Source: Planomicrobium okeanokoites
GTDB taxonomy: Bacteria; Bacillota; Bacilli; Bacillales_A; Planococcaceae
Reading direction: 5' to 3'
DNA: 64,000 nucleotides
NCBI RefSeq assembly: GCF_003428875.1
Contig: NZ_QQRS01000004.1
Span: 186,001-250,000 of the forward strand
Shown: piece by piece, positions 50,137-60,626 of the stretch
Layout of the letters: the number at the start of each line of letters is the position of its first letter
Position numbering within the stretch: position 1 is the stretch's first letter
Notes under the pieces: generated by a model
The model's input: only the letters and a program-made list of their open reading frames with translations
Told to the model about the DNA's origin: nothing
Database searches by the model: none
Position numbers and translations under genes: made by a program

Positions 50137-51546
50137 TTATAAAAGAATGCTCGTCTGTATAAAAAGCTGGACCATTATATAGAAAGCGATGGCATATCTT
50201 AAATTGAAACGGATGCCGTTCCGGATGCCGCTCAAGCCATTCATGCTGCTCAAAATGATGACCGGCATGACGAACGGCGACAGGATGATGGAAATGACGC
50301 TCCCTGAAGTTACTGCCAGCACAATCAATTCCGGCGGATACGGCAGCACCGCCCCTTCCAGAATCCCTGTCACCAAAACAATGACAGGCAATGGACCCAG
50401 TCCGATAAACCCGAGAACGATCAGGATGAAAGGAAGCAGCAGCAGGATATTCAGAAACGGGATGAGTTCCGTGATGTAATTCATGCCATCAATTACGTAT
50501 GCGCCTGTCCCTGATCTATTCAGCGCGTAAATCATTAATCCTGCGGACAGCAGGATACTGAACTGCTGTGCCTGCCGTGAAATCCCATTCGAAAAATAAG
50601 TTTTACCATCCGCCACATAATTCCCCATCCGCTTTTTAAGCAGGAAATAAAGCAATGTCCAAAACAGAATGACAAGTGGAATCACTACCAGAAAGTCGAC
50701 CCTCCAGACTTCGTGAATGAAAAATATCGTACCGAACAGGGACACAAACAGAAAAGCGAATTCCGCCACATCCCGGTTCCATTTGCCAGTGTTCCGCGAG
50801 TTCTTGATTGCTTTGCCAATTTCAGTGCGCAGGACCGCCGAAAAGTCATCTCCATCTCTCTTCTCCTGACGATAAGCAAAAAATGCACCGAGCAAACTTC
50901 CACCTATAGCCGCGCTAAACCCCAGCGCGACTGATTTCCATAAAGTGGCGCCTAAAGCCTCCACCGCAAAGATGAAGCTTGGAATGCTGATGACCCATAG
51001 TGTGGACAGAGCAAAGCCACGCAAAATGGCCGTCCCCTTGAATTGTTCCCACGCTTCGCTTTTTTGTTCTTTCAAAAATGAATCGATGAAACTGTACATC
51101 ATCGGAACCGCTCCAAAAAGAAGGAAATGGGAGATGATTTGGGTCATGCCCGTTAACCCTAAATAGAATTTCCGGCTTTCATTCAAAAATTTATGGCCAT
51201 AGCTCATGATTTCATCGATATAAGGTTCTTCATTCAACACCCAGCTGATCATCGGTACAATCAGCAATAGCGAAATCAGGCTGCGCATCTGTAAAAAACC
51301 TTCTGCCAGCCCTTCCAGCAAAGAGCCATTTGTTAATAACATGACGCCGACCGCAATTGTGGAGAGAAAAATCGGCAATTGCATTTTATTGAGCGGCAGC
51401 AGAATCAACCCGAACACTAAGGTCAGTGATCCCAGGACAGATAATACATTGAACAAAGCCTCGTTGAAGAAGAAATAGGTGATGAAATGGAGCAGCGCAT
51501 AAACCGACACCGAAAAGGTAAAACCTTTTGCTGCGATACCTTTCAT
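50137..51546 (-). CDS. Large polytopic membrane protein, unknown function
   Basis: The 469-residue protein has about 11 to 12 hydrophobic segments. Its internal layout (LLLIVPMISWVLNEEPYIDEIM, then MTQIISHFLLFGAVPMMYSF, and GPLPVIVLVTGILEGAVLPYPPELI) looks like a DUF401/ion-transporter-superfamily type permease. No specific family could be named and the substrate is unknown. Start has GAAAGGAAGAG. Confidence 0.75.
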   Translation of the reverse strand: MKGIAAKGFTFSVSVYALLHFITYFFFNEALFNVLSVLGSLTLVFGLILLPLNKMQLPIFLSTIAVGVMLLTNGSLLEGLAEGFLQMRSLISLLLIVPMISWVLNEEPYIDEIMSYGHKFLNESRKFYLGLTGMTQIISHFLLFGAVPMMYSFIDSFLKEQKSEAWEQFKGTAILRGFALSTLWVISIPSFIFAVEALGATLWKSVALGFSAAIGGSLLGAFFAYRQEKRDGDDFSAVLRTEIGKAIKNSRNTGKWNRDVAEFAFLFVSLFGTIFFIHEVWRVDFLVVIPLVILFWTLLYFLLKKRMGNYVADGKTYFSNGISRQAQQFSILLSAGLMIYALNRSGTGAYVIDGMNYITELIPFLNILLLLPFILIVLGFIGLGPLPVIVLVTGILEGAVLPYPPELIVLAVTSGSVISIILSPFVMPVIILSSMNGLSGIRNGIRFNLRYAIAFYIMVQLFIQTSILL

Positions 51547-51856
51547 ACACTCTCTTCCTTTCCGTTTTACCCCTAAGTTATCCTCTATTCTACACTTGTA
51601 AAGCCCGATGAAAAGTTTACAGGACTAAAAAAAGACATAAAATTATTTTTTTTAATAGGAATAGTTTTAATTCTATAATATTTAATGATATGCTGACTTC
51701 AAACAATCAATTATAATATATCTGGGATACGGGCGCACAGCGTTCTTCTGGATTTTCTTCATGAATTCCCGATGGAAAAAGCTGTATTCAATTCTTTGCC
51801 GATCTTCTAGTTTTTCGAGATAAATTAAGTCGTTTGATAGTATAGGAGGAAATATT
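51547..51856. other. Gap upstream of proline dehydrogenase gene
   Basis: The 310-bp stretch between two divergent genes is AT-rich and contains no clear gene. It should hold both promoters. TTGCCG and GATAAA with 17 bases between (around 51797-51825) could be a weak promoter for the dehydrogenase gene, but other choices exist. Confidence 0.45.
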
Positions 51857-52765
51857 GTGGGTGTAACTAGAGACTTTTTTATTGCTATGAGCAAAAACCA
51901 ATTGTTGAACAGCGGTGCAAAAAAATGGGGATTAAAATTAGGTGCCAGTAAGATGGTTGCCGGTACTGATATTGACAGTATGATGAAATCGGTTAAAGAA
52001 TTGAACAGCATGAAAATCAGTGCGACAATCGACAACCTCGGCGAATTCGTCTACAGCAGAGAAGAAGCGACTGCCGCCAAAGAAGATATCATCAATACTA
52101 TTGAAGCTATTCAAGAACATGGCGTAGATGCCCATATGTCGATTAAGCTGACTCAAATCGGACTGGATATCGATTACGATTTCAGCCTTGAAAATATTCG
52201 CGAAATTGCAGCTGCAGCCGAAAAATACGATATATTCATCAACCTGGACATGGAAGATTATGCCCACCTCCAGCAGACTCTCGATATTTTAACTGCACTG
52301 CGTAAGGATTATCCGAATGTCGGTACGGTAATCCAAGCTTATTTATACCGTTCAGAAAAAGATTTGGAGCGTCTGGACGATGTCCGTCTGCGCCTCGTAA
52401 AAGGTGCTTACAAGGAAATTCCGGATGTTTCCCTGCAAAGCAAGCAGGATATTGATGAAAACTTCCTGAAATTGATCAAAATCCGGCTTCTCGGGAAAGC
52501 GTTTACTTCCATCGCAACCCATGACCATAATATCATCAATGAAGTGAAGAAATTCGTTGAAGAAAACAACATTCCTCATGACCGCTTTGAATTCCAGATG
52601 CTTTATGGTTTCCGTACGGAAATGCAGAAAGAGCTGGCCGCGGAAGGATATGCTTTCACAACGTATGTGCCTTACGGGAAAGACTGGTACGCCTACTTCA
52701 TGAGAAGATTGGCGGAACGCCCGCAGAACATCAACTTGGCTTTGCGCAGCATGGTATCCAAATAA
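51857..52765 (+). CDS. Proline dehydrogenase
   Basis: This FAD enzyme oxidises proline to P5C. The 302-residue monofunctional form has the beta/alpha barrel with DAHMSIKLTQIGLDI, VIQAYLYRSEKD, RLRLVKGAYKE, ATHDHNIINEV and FEFQMLYGFRTEM, then YGKDWYAYFMRRLAERP with the paired arginines that hold the substrate. The start is GTG with TAGGAGGAAAT upstream. A partner P5C dehydrogenase gene is not adjacent. Confidence 0.95.
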   Translation: MGVTRDFFIAMSKNQLLNSGAKKWGLKLGASKMVAGTDIDSMMKSVKELNSMKISATIDNLGEFVYSREEATAAKEDIINTIEAIQEHGVDAHMSIKLTQIGLDIDYDFSLENIREIAAAAEKYDIFINLDMEDYAHLQQTLDILTALRKDYPNVGTVIQAYLYRSEKDLERLDDVRLRLVKGAYKEIPDVSLQSKQDIDENFLKLIKIRLLGKAFTSIATHDHNIINEVKKFVEENNIPHDRFEFQMLYGFRTEMQKELAAEGYAFTTYVPYGKDWYAYFMRRLAERPQNINLALRSMVSK

Positions 52766-52780
52766 ATAGAGTGCAAATTA

Positions 52781-52817
52781 AAAAGGGGCCGCGGAATATA
52801 ATCCGCGGCTCCTTTTA
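52781..52817. terminator. Bidirectional terminator
   Basis: AAAAGGGGCCGCGGA and TCCGCGGCTCCTTTT form a stem (one wobble) between convergent proline dehydrogenase and dioxygenase genes. Confidence 0.85.
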
Positions 52818-53765
52818 TTTGTCTTCATCCAAAGTTCTGACACGCAGCGGCGGCAGTTCCTGCGACAGCCGTTTGCGGAATTGCTCATATTGCGGCGGAA
52901 GCTTCAGCTCCTGCCCGAGTGTTTCAACCGGTTCATCTACTGAGAAGCCCGGCGGGTCAGTGGCAATTTCAAAAAGGATGTCCCCGTATTCACGGAAGTA
53001 AATCGAATTGAAATAATTCCGATCCTGCACCGGGGTGACACCGAGCCTCCAGTTTTCGATTTTTTCCTTCCAGTCGAGCTGATCCGCATCGTCTTCAGCC
53101 CGCCAGGCAATGTGATGGACGGTGCCTACTCCCATTTGGCCGGTACCTTGCCGCTCCGTCATGACATCCACGATATTGCCGATTTCTGCCGTAGACTTAA
53201 AGCGGATGATATTGCCTTCTTCGCCAATTTTTTCGAGTCCCATGACGGACTCCAGCAATTCCCATGTTTTCTCGGCATTCGCTGAGAAAAGAAGGGCTCC
53301 AGCAAATCCTTTGATCGCTTTTTCTCCGGTAATTCCGCCGAAATCCCACGAACTTTTCTGGCCTTCAGTCCGTTCCACCAGCTCCAGAAGCAGGCCATGA
53401 GGGTCTTCGAAGCCTATATATCCCTCGCCGAATCTTTCATTTTCAGTAAATGGAACCCCGAATTTAGTCAGGCGCTCCTTCCAGAAACCAAGGCTATTCG
53501 GCGGCACAGCAAATGCCGTCACCCCGACCTGCCCGTCACCAATTTTTCCGCGGTAAGCATCGCCCCAAGGAAAGAAAGTCATGATCGTTCCAGGCGCTCC
53601 TTCTTCATTGCCAAAATAAAGGTGATAAGTCCCTGGATCATCAAAATTGACTGTTTTTTTCGTCAGCCGCAATCCTAAAACACCTGCATAAAAATCCACA
53701 TTTTGCTGCACATCACCGACGATGGCTGTAATATGATGAATTCCCGAAATTTTCTTTGCCATCAT
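52815..53765 (-). CDS. Ring-cleaving dioxygenase (MhqO/VOC family)
   Basis: The 316-residue protein has two glyoxalase/VOC modules: HHITAIVGDVQQNVDFY and GIHH at the start (first metal His), VFENERFGEGYIGFEDPHGLLLEL, then VHHIAWRAEDDADQLDW and the C-terminal FREYGDILFEIATDPPGFS. These give the His-His-Glu iron site. MhqO-type members in Bacillus are linked to quinone stress. Start with AAAGGAGTG; the first or second ATG may be used. Confidence 0.88.
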   Translation of the reverse strand: MMAKKISGIHHITAIVGDVQQNVDFYAGVLGLRLTKKTVNFDDPGTYHLYFGNEEGAPGTIMTFFPWGDAYRGKIGDGQVGVTAFAVPPNSLGFWKERLTKFGVPFTENERFGEGYIGFEDPHGLLLELVERTEGQKSSWDFGGITGEKAIKGFAGALLFSANAEKTWELLESVMGLEKIGEEGNIIRFKSTAEIGNIVDVMTERQGTGQMGVGTVHHIAWRAEDDADQLDWKEKIENWRLGVTPVQDRNYFNSIYFREYGDILFEIATDPPGFSVDEPVETLGQELKLPPQYEQFRKRLSQELPPLRVRTLDEDK

Positions 53766-53859
53766 TCACACACTCCTTTGCTAAGCACTTCACCTGCTAT
53801 CATCATAGCAAGTATTTATCTCGAATTAAAGACATTAAACCCTTTCCCCTTCATCTCTA

Positions 53860-54585
53860 TTATTCAGGCATGTTTTTCTCATGCTTTTTCTTCTTGGCTT
53901 GTTCATGTTTTCCCGCTTTTTCCAGATCCTCAATTTCATCTTGTTTAACTTTTTCAATTTCCGCTTTTTGTTGTCTTTCTTCATATTTGGTATCCGCTTC
54001 TTCTGCCGCTACATCTTTCTGGTGTTCTTTCACTTCTTCTATCTTCTCCATTTCTTCTTCATATTGTTCTTCCACTTCACTAGTCGCAGGAATGAAAGGC
54101 TCCTCATTAAAATCAGTCCGTTTGCCATAACGCAGCATTTCATAGATGATCAGCCCGTTATTCGGCATCCCGTTGGCTGTTTTCATCGGAACGACATCAA
54201 ATAGGACATAATAGAACGCATAAAAGATAAACCGATTCCAGAAAGTTTCATATTCCTGGAGCATATCGTTCGCCAGCATGGCGTTGATGACTAACGCCAC
54301 CACAACGTTCACTAAAATTGGGCCAGCGTACAATAAGATATAAGCAAACTTCCCTTCCCTTTTAAGGGAATCGTAGGAAAACCAACTGTATAGATGATAA
54401 TATTTCCGAATATCGAACATTCCGACCTTCACGATTCTTGGCCCGGATCCTACCGTTAAACGGGGATTTTTTACACCAAGCAGCACGCCCACAATTACGT
54501 ATCCCATTTCACGGAGGAATACGACGACCGGCAATATGATGAATGCCGATATCACTAGTGCCACTAAATCCGATAACCCGAACAT
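53860..54585 (-). CDS. Degenerate M50-type (site-2 protease-like) membrane protein
   Basis: The 241-residue protein has an N-terminal part that resembles the M50 core, with LREMGYVIVGVLLGVKNPRL (residues 24-43) where active enzymes have H-E-x-x-H followed by xxVAxxxGVxV, and later NGMPNNGLII in place of the second motif with its metal-binding Asp. The first His is Arg25 and the second is Tyr29, so metal binding is lost. The C-terminal 75 residues are a charged Glu/Lys-rich coiled coil. Probably a non-catalytic relative. Start has AAAAGGGGG. Confidence 0.75.
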   Translation of the reverse strand: MFGLSDLVALVISAFIILPVVVFLREMGYVIVGVLLGVKNPRLTVGSGPRIVKVGMFDIRKYYHLYSWFSYDSLKREGKFAYILLYAGPILVNVVVALVINAMLANDMLQEYETFWNRFIFYAFYYVLFDVVPMKTANGMPNNGLIIYEMLRYGKRTDFNEEPFIPATSEVEEQYEEEMEKIEEVKEHQKDVAAEEADTKYEERQQKAEIEKVKQDEIEDLEKAGKHEQAKKKKHEKNMPE

Positions 54586-54776
54586 ATAAATCCCCCTTTT
54601 CCCTTACAACTTCTTTAAAACATCACCTATTTATTTACCCCTTCTTTATAAAAAGAACCTTAAATCGCACATATTACAACATTTAGGCAGTTAGTCTCTT
54701 TCTTTATTACAATCATTACAGATAGGATGAACTTACTAGCCCGAAATCGACAGATCATGACGTTGGGATGTGCTTC

Positions 54777-55772
54777 ATGAAAAAACCAGCTAACTTTATG
54801 CTAAATAAAATATGGATTTTCCCTGTTATCATAGGATTGACGCTATTGGCGGTTCTTTTCATGGAAGACATGATGACGCCGAAAGACGCTGTCGCTTCCA
54901 GGGAGCCAGCCGGGTCGGCAGTGTTTGCTCCGCCTCCTTATATAGAAGAAGTGCGGGCGGAAGTCACTGTAATCCCAGACCTCATTTACGAAGAGGAATC
55001 AGATGCGCTTTTGGACCTTTATATTCCCGCAACGCTGGACGAACCGGTACCAGTGATTTTGTGGATTCACGGCGGCGGTTATGTCGGCGGTTCAAAAGAC
55101 AGCCGGCGTGATTATGCCATGACTCTTGCCCATGAGGGCTATCTTGTAGCCAATATGGATTACGGCCTTGCTCCTGAACAGCTTTATCCAGGACCGATTT
55201 TCCAGGCAAACGCTGCACTGGCATATCTTCAGAAGCATGCCGCTGAGTTTGGCGGAGATATGGACCGCATATTCATCGGCGGTGATTCTGCCGGCGCGCA
55301 AATTGCAAGCCAGCTCAGTGCCGTTATCTCAAATGAAGGATTAGCTTCCAGCATGGGGCTTACGCCCTCCGTTGATTCCGAAAAGCTGCGCGGCGCTTTA
55401 TTGTTTTGCGGATTATATAATATGGCAACAGTGAGTGACACCGGATTTCCCAATATCGATTATTTTTTGAACACATACACCGGAACCACGGCGTTTGAAA
55501 ACTTCAGGGATTTGGAAGAGCTGTCGACAGTTAAGCACATTACCGCTGATTTTCCGGATACATTCATTTCAGTGGGAGACGGAGATCCACTGGCTTCGCA
55601 ATCAATCGAACTGGCAAGCATCATCCGTTCACACGGAATAACGGTTGAAACGATGTTTTTCGAGGGTTCGGAAAAAAATCTGCAGCATGAGTTCCAATAT
55701 GCGCTGGACACACTTGATGCGCAAGAAACATTAAGCGAAACTTTGGATTTCCTTTCAGTTAAAAGCAGATAA
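54777..55772 (+). CDS. Membrane-anchored alpha/beta-hydrolase (esterase)
   Basis: The 331-residue protein has an N-terminal membrane segment (about residues 10-28, IWIFPVIIGLTLLAVLF), then a carboxylesterase-type domain: LWIHGGGYVGGSKDSRRDYA (oxyanion hole HGGG), FIGGDSAGAQIASQL (nucleophile Ser in GDSAG) and, near the C-terminus, GDGDPL and an EGSEKNLQHEFQYAL segment with the catalytic His. The start is uncertain: ATG at 54768 and at 54777 are both possible, neither with a strong site. Confidence 0.85.
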   Translation: MKKPANFMLNKIWIFPVIIGLTLLAVLFMEDMMTPKDAVASREPAGSAVFAPPPYIEEVRAEVTVIPDLIYEEESDALLDLYIPATLDEPVPVILWIHGGGYVGGSKDSRRDYAMTLAHEGYLVANMDYGLAPEQLYPGPIFQANAALAYLQKHAAEFGGDMDRIFIGGDSAGAQIASQLSAVISNEGLASSMGLTPSVDSEKLRGALLFCGLYNMATVSDTGFPNIDYFLNTYTGTTAFENFRDLEELSTVKHITADFPDTFISVGDGDPLASQSIELASIIRSHGITVETMFFEGSEKNLQHEFQYALDTLDAQETLSETLDFLSVKSR

Positions 55773-55814
55773 AAAGACTCCAATTGAGCAATTTCCGCTC
55801 AATTGGAGTCTTTT

Positions 55815-55815
<1 letters not shown>
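55771..55815. terminator. Bidirectional terminator, perfect 19-bp stem
   Basis: The arms at 55771-55789 and 55797-55815 pair perfectly around a 7-base loop, with A and T runs at their ends, between convergent esterase and pbuX genes. Confidence 0.92.
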
Positions 55816-58012
<2,197 letters not shown>

Positions 58013-58186
58013 GACAGAATTGAAATATAAAAATTTTCAGATATATGAGCTGTTTGAGGCAATCGTGAAGCTATATTCCTTTTCAAATAATTTTGACCGA
58101 AAATAATCGGAATGGATTGATTTTATTTACATCTGACTATATATTTAGAGAGGCGAAATAAATTTCTGCAGAAAAGAGTGGATTAG

Positions 58187-59443
58187 ATGAAATCCTGGTT
58201 CATGGACTGGAAGACTAAAATCCTTTCCTTTAATCGAAACGTTAAACTGTTTATGCTCGCCAATGTCCTGATCCAAATCGGGTTGGGCGTTTTCATGGTG
58301 ATGTATAACCTCTATATAAAAGAACTCGGCATGCCTGAAACCGTCAACGGCAAAGTGATTTCCATGACCGCTCTGGCTTCGGCCATCATGCTGATTCCTG
58401 CAGGTTTCCTCAGTGATAAAATCGGACGGAAATGGATCATCATTGCAGGTGCTTTGTTCGGTGCCGTCACTTTATACTATCGAAGCTTTGCGGTTCTGGA
58501 ATCCCCTCTTGTTACTGCAGCTTTTTTCACCGGTCTTTTCATGGCTTTCGTCCAAGTTTCCGGTGTACCGCTTCTCGCCGAGAACTCAAAATCTTCTGAG
58601 CGTGTGCACATGTTCAGCATCTATTTCGCTTTGATGACAGCCGCAAATGTTGTGGGCAGCCTGCTGGGCGGCATCGTATCCGACGTATTCCAAGTCTATC
58701 TGTCGATGTCCGCAGTCGACGCCATCCGCTGGTCGCTGCTTTTTGGGGCCACCCTTTTTACAGCAGGGCTCTTGCCTTTATTCGAATTGAACAATAAAGT
58801 ACCTGAACCTTCCGAAAAAGTGGAGACAAGGATCGATATCGAACCGGATGATCCTGGGTTAAGGCGAAATTTGATCGTTATTTTCCACTTCTCATTCGCC
58901 AGCCTGCTGATCGGCCTCGGCTCCGGTTTGGTTGTGCCGTACCTGAATCTTTACTTCGCAAACCGTTTTGACGCTTCCAATGCCTACATCGGTCTGGTGC
59001 TATCACTCGGTTCCGCCATGACCGCAGTTGCCATGCTGATTGGTCCGATGCTTGTCCGGCGGGTCGGCAAAGTCAAAGCTTTGATCATTTTCCAGGTGCT
59101 TTCCATTCCATTTTTGATCCTGACTGCCTATACGACTTCCTTGTTCCTGGCTTCGTTAGGCTTTTTGCTGCGCCAGGCATTGATGAATGCGGGCAATCCC
59201 ATCCAAAGTGCGATTGCAATGGAAGTCGTCCATGATAAATATAAAGGGCTTGCGAATTCCGTGAACCAGATGGTCTTTAATGTCGGCTGGGCCACGATGG
59301 GTCCGGTTGCGGCAGGCCTGGTCATCGCTTTCGGTTCGTATTGGGGCTATGCCTACGCGTTCTCGATCACAGCCGGATTGTATGTCATTTCATCCACTTA
59401 TTACTATTTCATTTTCGGAAGAAGGAAGCTGAGTGAGAAGTAA
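58187..59443 (+). CDS. MFS transporter
   Basis: The 418-residue protein has 12 predicted membrane segments and the loop motif PAGFLSDKIGRKWII (residues about 71-85, motif A of the major facilitator superfamily). The second half starts after a cytoplasmic linker with EKVETRIDIEPDD. Probable efflux or sugar-type transporter; substrate cannot be named. Start has AAAAGAGTGGATTAG. Downstream is the tandem 120-bp repeat. Confidence 0.87.
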   Translation: MKSWFMDWKTKILSFNRNVKLFMLANVLIQIGLGVFMVMYNLYIKELGMPETVNGKVISMTALASAIMLIPAGFLSDKIGRKWIIIAGALFGAVTLYYRSFAVLESPLVTAAFFTGLFMAFVQVSGVPLLAENSKSSERVHMFSIYFALMTAANVVGSLLGGIVSDVFQVYLSMSAVDAIRWSLLFGATLFTAGLLPLFELNNKVPEPSEKVETRIDIEPDDPGLRRNLIVIFHFSFASLLIGLGSGLVVPYLNLYFANRFDASNAYIGLVLSLGSAMTAVAMLIGPMLVRRVGKVKALIIFQVLSIPFLILTAYTTSLFLASLGFLLRQALMNAGNPIQSAIAMEVVHDKYKGLANSVNQMVFNVGWATMGPVAAGLVIAFGSYWGYAYAFSITAGLYVISSTYYYFIFGRRKLSEK

Positions 59444-59445
59444 AA

Positions 59446-59805
59446 AGAAAAGCGGAAGTGCCTGTTCAGCTCTGAAAGGCGTAAGACGGTACAGTGAAGC
59501 GATCCTGATCGCGCAGCTGGGCCGGCTTATGACCCGAAGAGCTGGGTCGCCGGAGTCTGGACAATAGAAAAGCGACGGCACCCGTTTAGCTCTGAAAGGC
59601 GTAAGACGGTACAGTGAAGCGATCCTGATCGCGCAGCTGGGCCGGCTTATGACCCGAAGAGCTGGGTCGCCGGAGTCTGGACAATAGAAAAGCGACGGCA
59701 CCCGTTTAGCTCTGAAAGGCGTAAGACGGTACAGTGAAGCGATCCTGATCGCGCAGCTGGGCCGGCTTATGACCCGAAGAGCTGGGTCGCCGGAGTCTGG
59801 ACAAT
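59446..59805. repeat. 120-bp unit in three tandem copies
   Basis: Units begin AGAAAAGCG at 59446, 59566 and 59686. The second and third are identical over 120 bases; the first differs at about eight positions near its start. Each unit contains AGCTCTGAAAGGCGTAAGACG, GGCTTATGACCCG and GTCGCCGGAGTCTGGACAA, matching the Bacillaceae palindromic repeat type. Since 120 is a multiple of three, one minus-strand frame stays open and would encode a 40-residue repeat, but it lacks a ribosome binding site and gene-like composition. Confidence 0.9.
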
Positions 59806-59808
59806 AGA

Positions 59809-59840
59809 AAAGCACCGAACCACTACGGGCCCGGTGCTTT
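59809..59840 (-). terminator. Terminator of the YvbH-like gene
   Basis: AAAGCACCG and CGGTGCTTT form a 9-bp stem beside the minus-strand gene at 59845; it overlaps the tail of the 120-bp repeat region. Confidence 0.7.
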
Positions 59841-59844
59841 CAGC

Positions 59845-60459
59845 TTAATTGTTAATATACTTTTCAAATACGTCCCCGAAATCTTTAACATGATACTGAT
59901 TTCTTACTGATGTCAGCCAAGTGAATCCGAAATCGGTCAGTTTTGAATATTGCTCGTCCAGCGCGACATTCGAAGGACGTGAGCTTTGGAGAATTCCAGC
60001 CGCTTTATCGAGGCTTTGATTGGCCATGTCAATGACGATGCCGTTCTCATAAGTCATTTCTGATATCCGCAATAAAGATTTATATAAGTCTTTCAATTGT
60101 TCGATCTGGTTTTTCTGGACATCAATTTTAAATTGTTCTGCTCCCAGTTTAAAAGCGATCTCTACATCAATATCGATCTTCCCTGCCGTTTCCAAGAAAA
60201 CATCGGCAATTGGATGTCTCGAATAAGGATAACGTTTCAAAGTTCTTTTTGAAGAAACAGCGCTTTCCCCGTCAACATGGATCAACGCAAGATTTGTAAA
60301 ACAATATTCATCCGCTCTTGTTTTAATCAGGAAATAGATCTTTTCCTGATCTTCATGCATCACATAATCATCAGAATCCGTCTTATCAAAGTCTTTCGGA
60401 TCGATTATCTTCCCCACATCACTTAAGCCTAAAGCGTCTGAAGCCATTTTCTTGAACAC
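59845..60459 (-). CDS. yvbH: PH-domain protein YvbH
   Basis: The 204-residue protein equals Bacillus YvbH in length. It has a PH-like domain with DVGKIIDPKDFDKTDSDDYVMHEDQ, then ALIHVDGESAVSSKRTLKRY, SRHPIADVFLETAGKIDIDVEIAFKLG, and a helical C-terminal region. Function unknown. The start chosen is GTG at 60459, with AAGGGGGAGACGAA before it, giving MFKKMASDALGLSD like the homologue. Confidence 0.85.
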   Translation of the reverse strand: MFKKMASDALGLSDVGKIIDPKDFDKTDSDDYVMHEDQEKIYFLIKTRADEYCFTNLALIHVDGESAVSSKRTLKRYPYSRHPIADVFLETAGKIDIDVEIAFKLGAEQFKIDVQKNQIEQLKDLYKSLLRISEMTYENGIVIDMANQSLDKAAGILQSSRPSNVALDEQYSKLTDFGFTWLTSVRNQYHVKDFGDVFEKYINN

Positions 60460-60566
60460 TTCGTCTCCCCCTTTTTCTTTTGAGAACATTCACATCTCTA
60501 TTTTATCAAACATACCCAGTTTGACGAACACCTGGGAATTAAAAAATTTTATCATCATGAAAAACA

Positions 60567-60611
60567 AAAGCTGTTCCGTAAATCCGGTTAAGGATTACTG
60601 GAACAGCTTTT
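60567..60611 (-). terminator. Terminator of the PQQ dehydrogenase gene
   Basis: AAAAGCTGTTCC and GGAACAGCTTTT form a perfect 12-bp stem around a 21-base loop, with TTTTTC-like Ts following on the minus strand. Confidence 0.85.
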
Positions 60612-60626
60612 CTGCTTTGCCATCCT

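Noticed and set aside
58030-58046. CodY-like box (AATTTTCAGATAT) upstream of the MFS gene
   Set aside because: Three mismatches to the 15-bp consensus in AT-rich DNA are not convincing.
59390-59815. Minus-strand open frame with three 40-residue repeats
   Set aside because: It is the translation of the 120-bp repeat triplication, has no ribosome binding site and overlaps the end of the MFS gene on the other strand.
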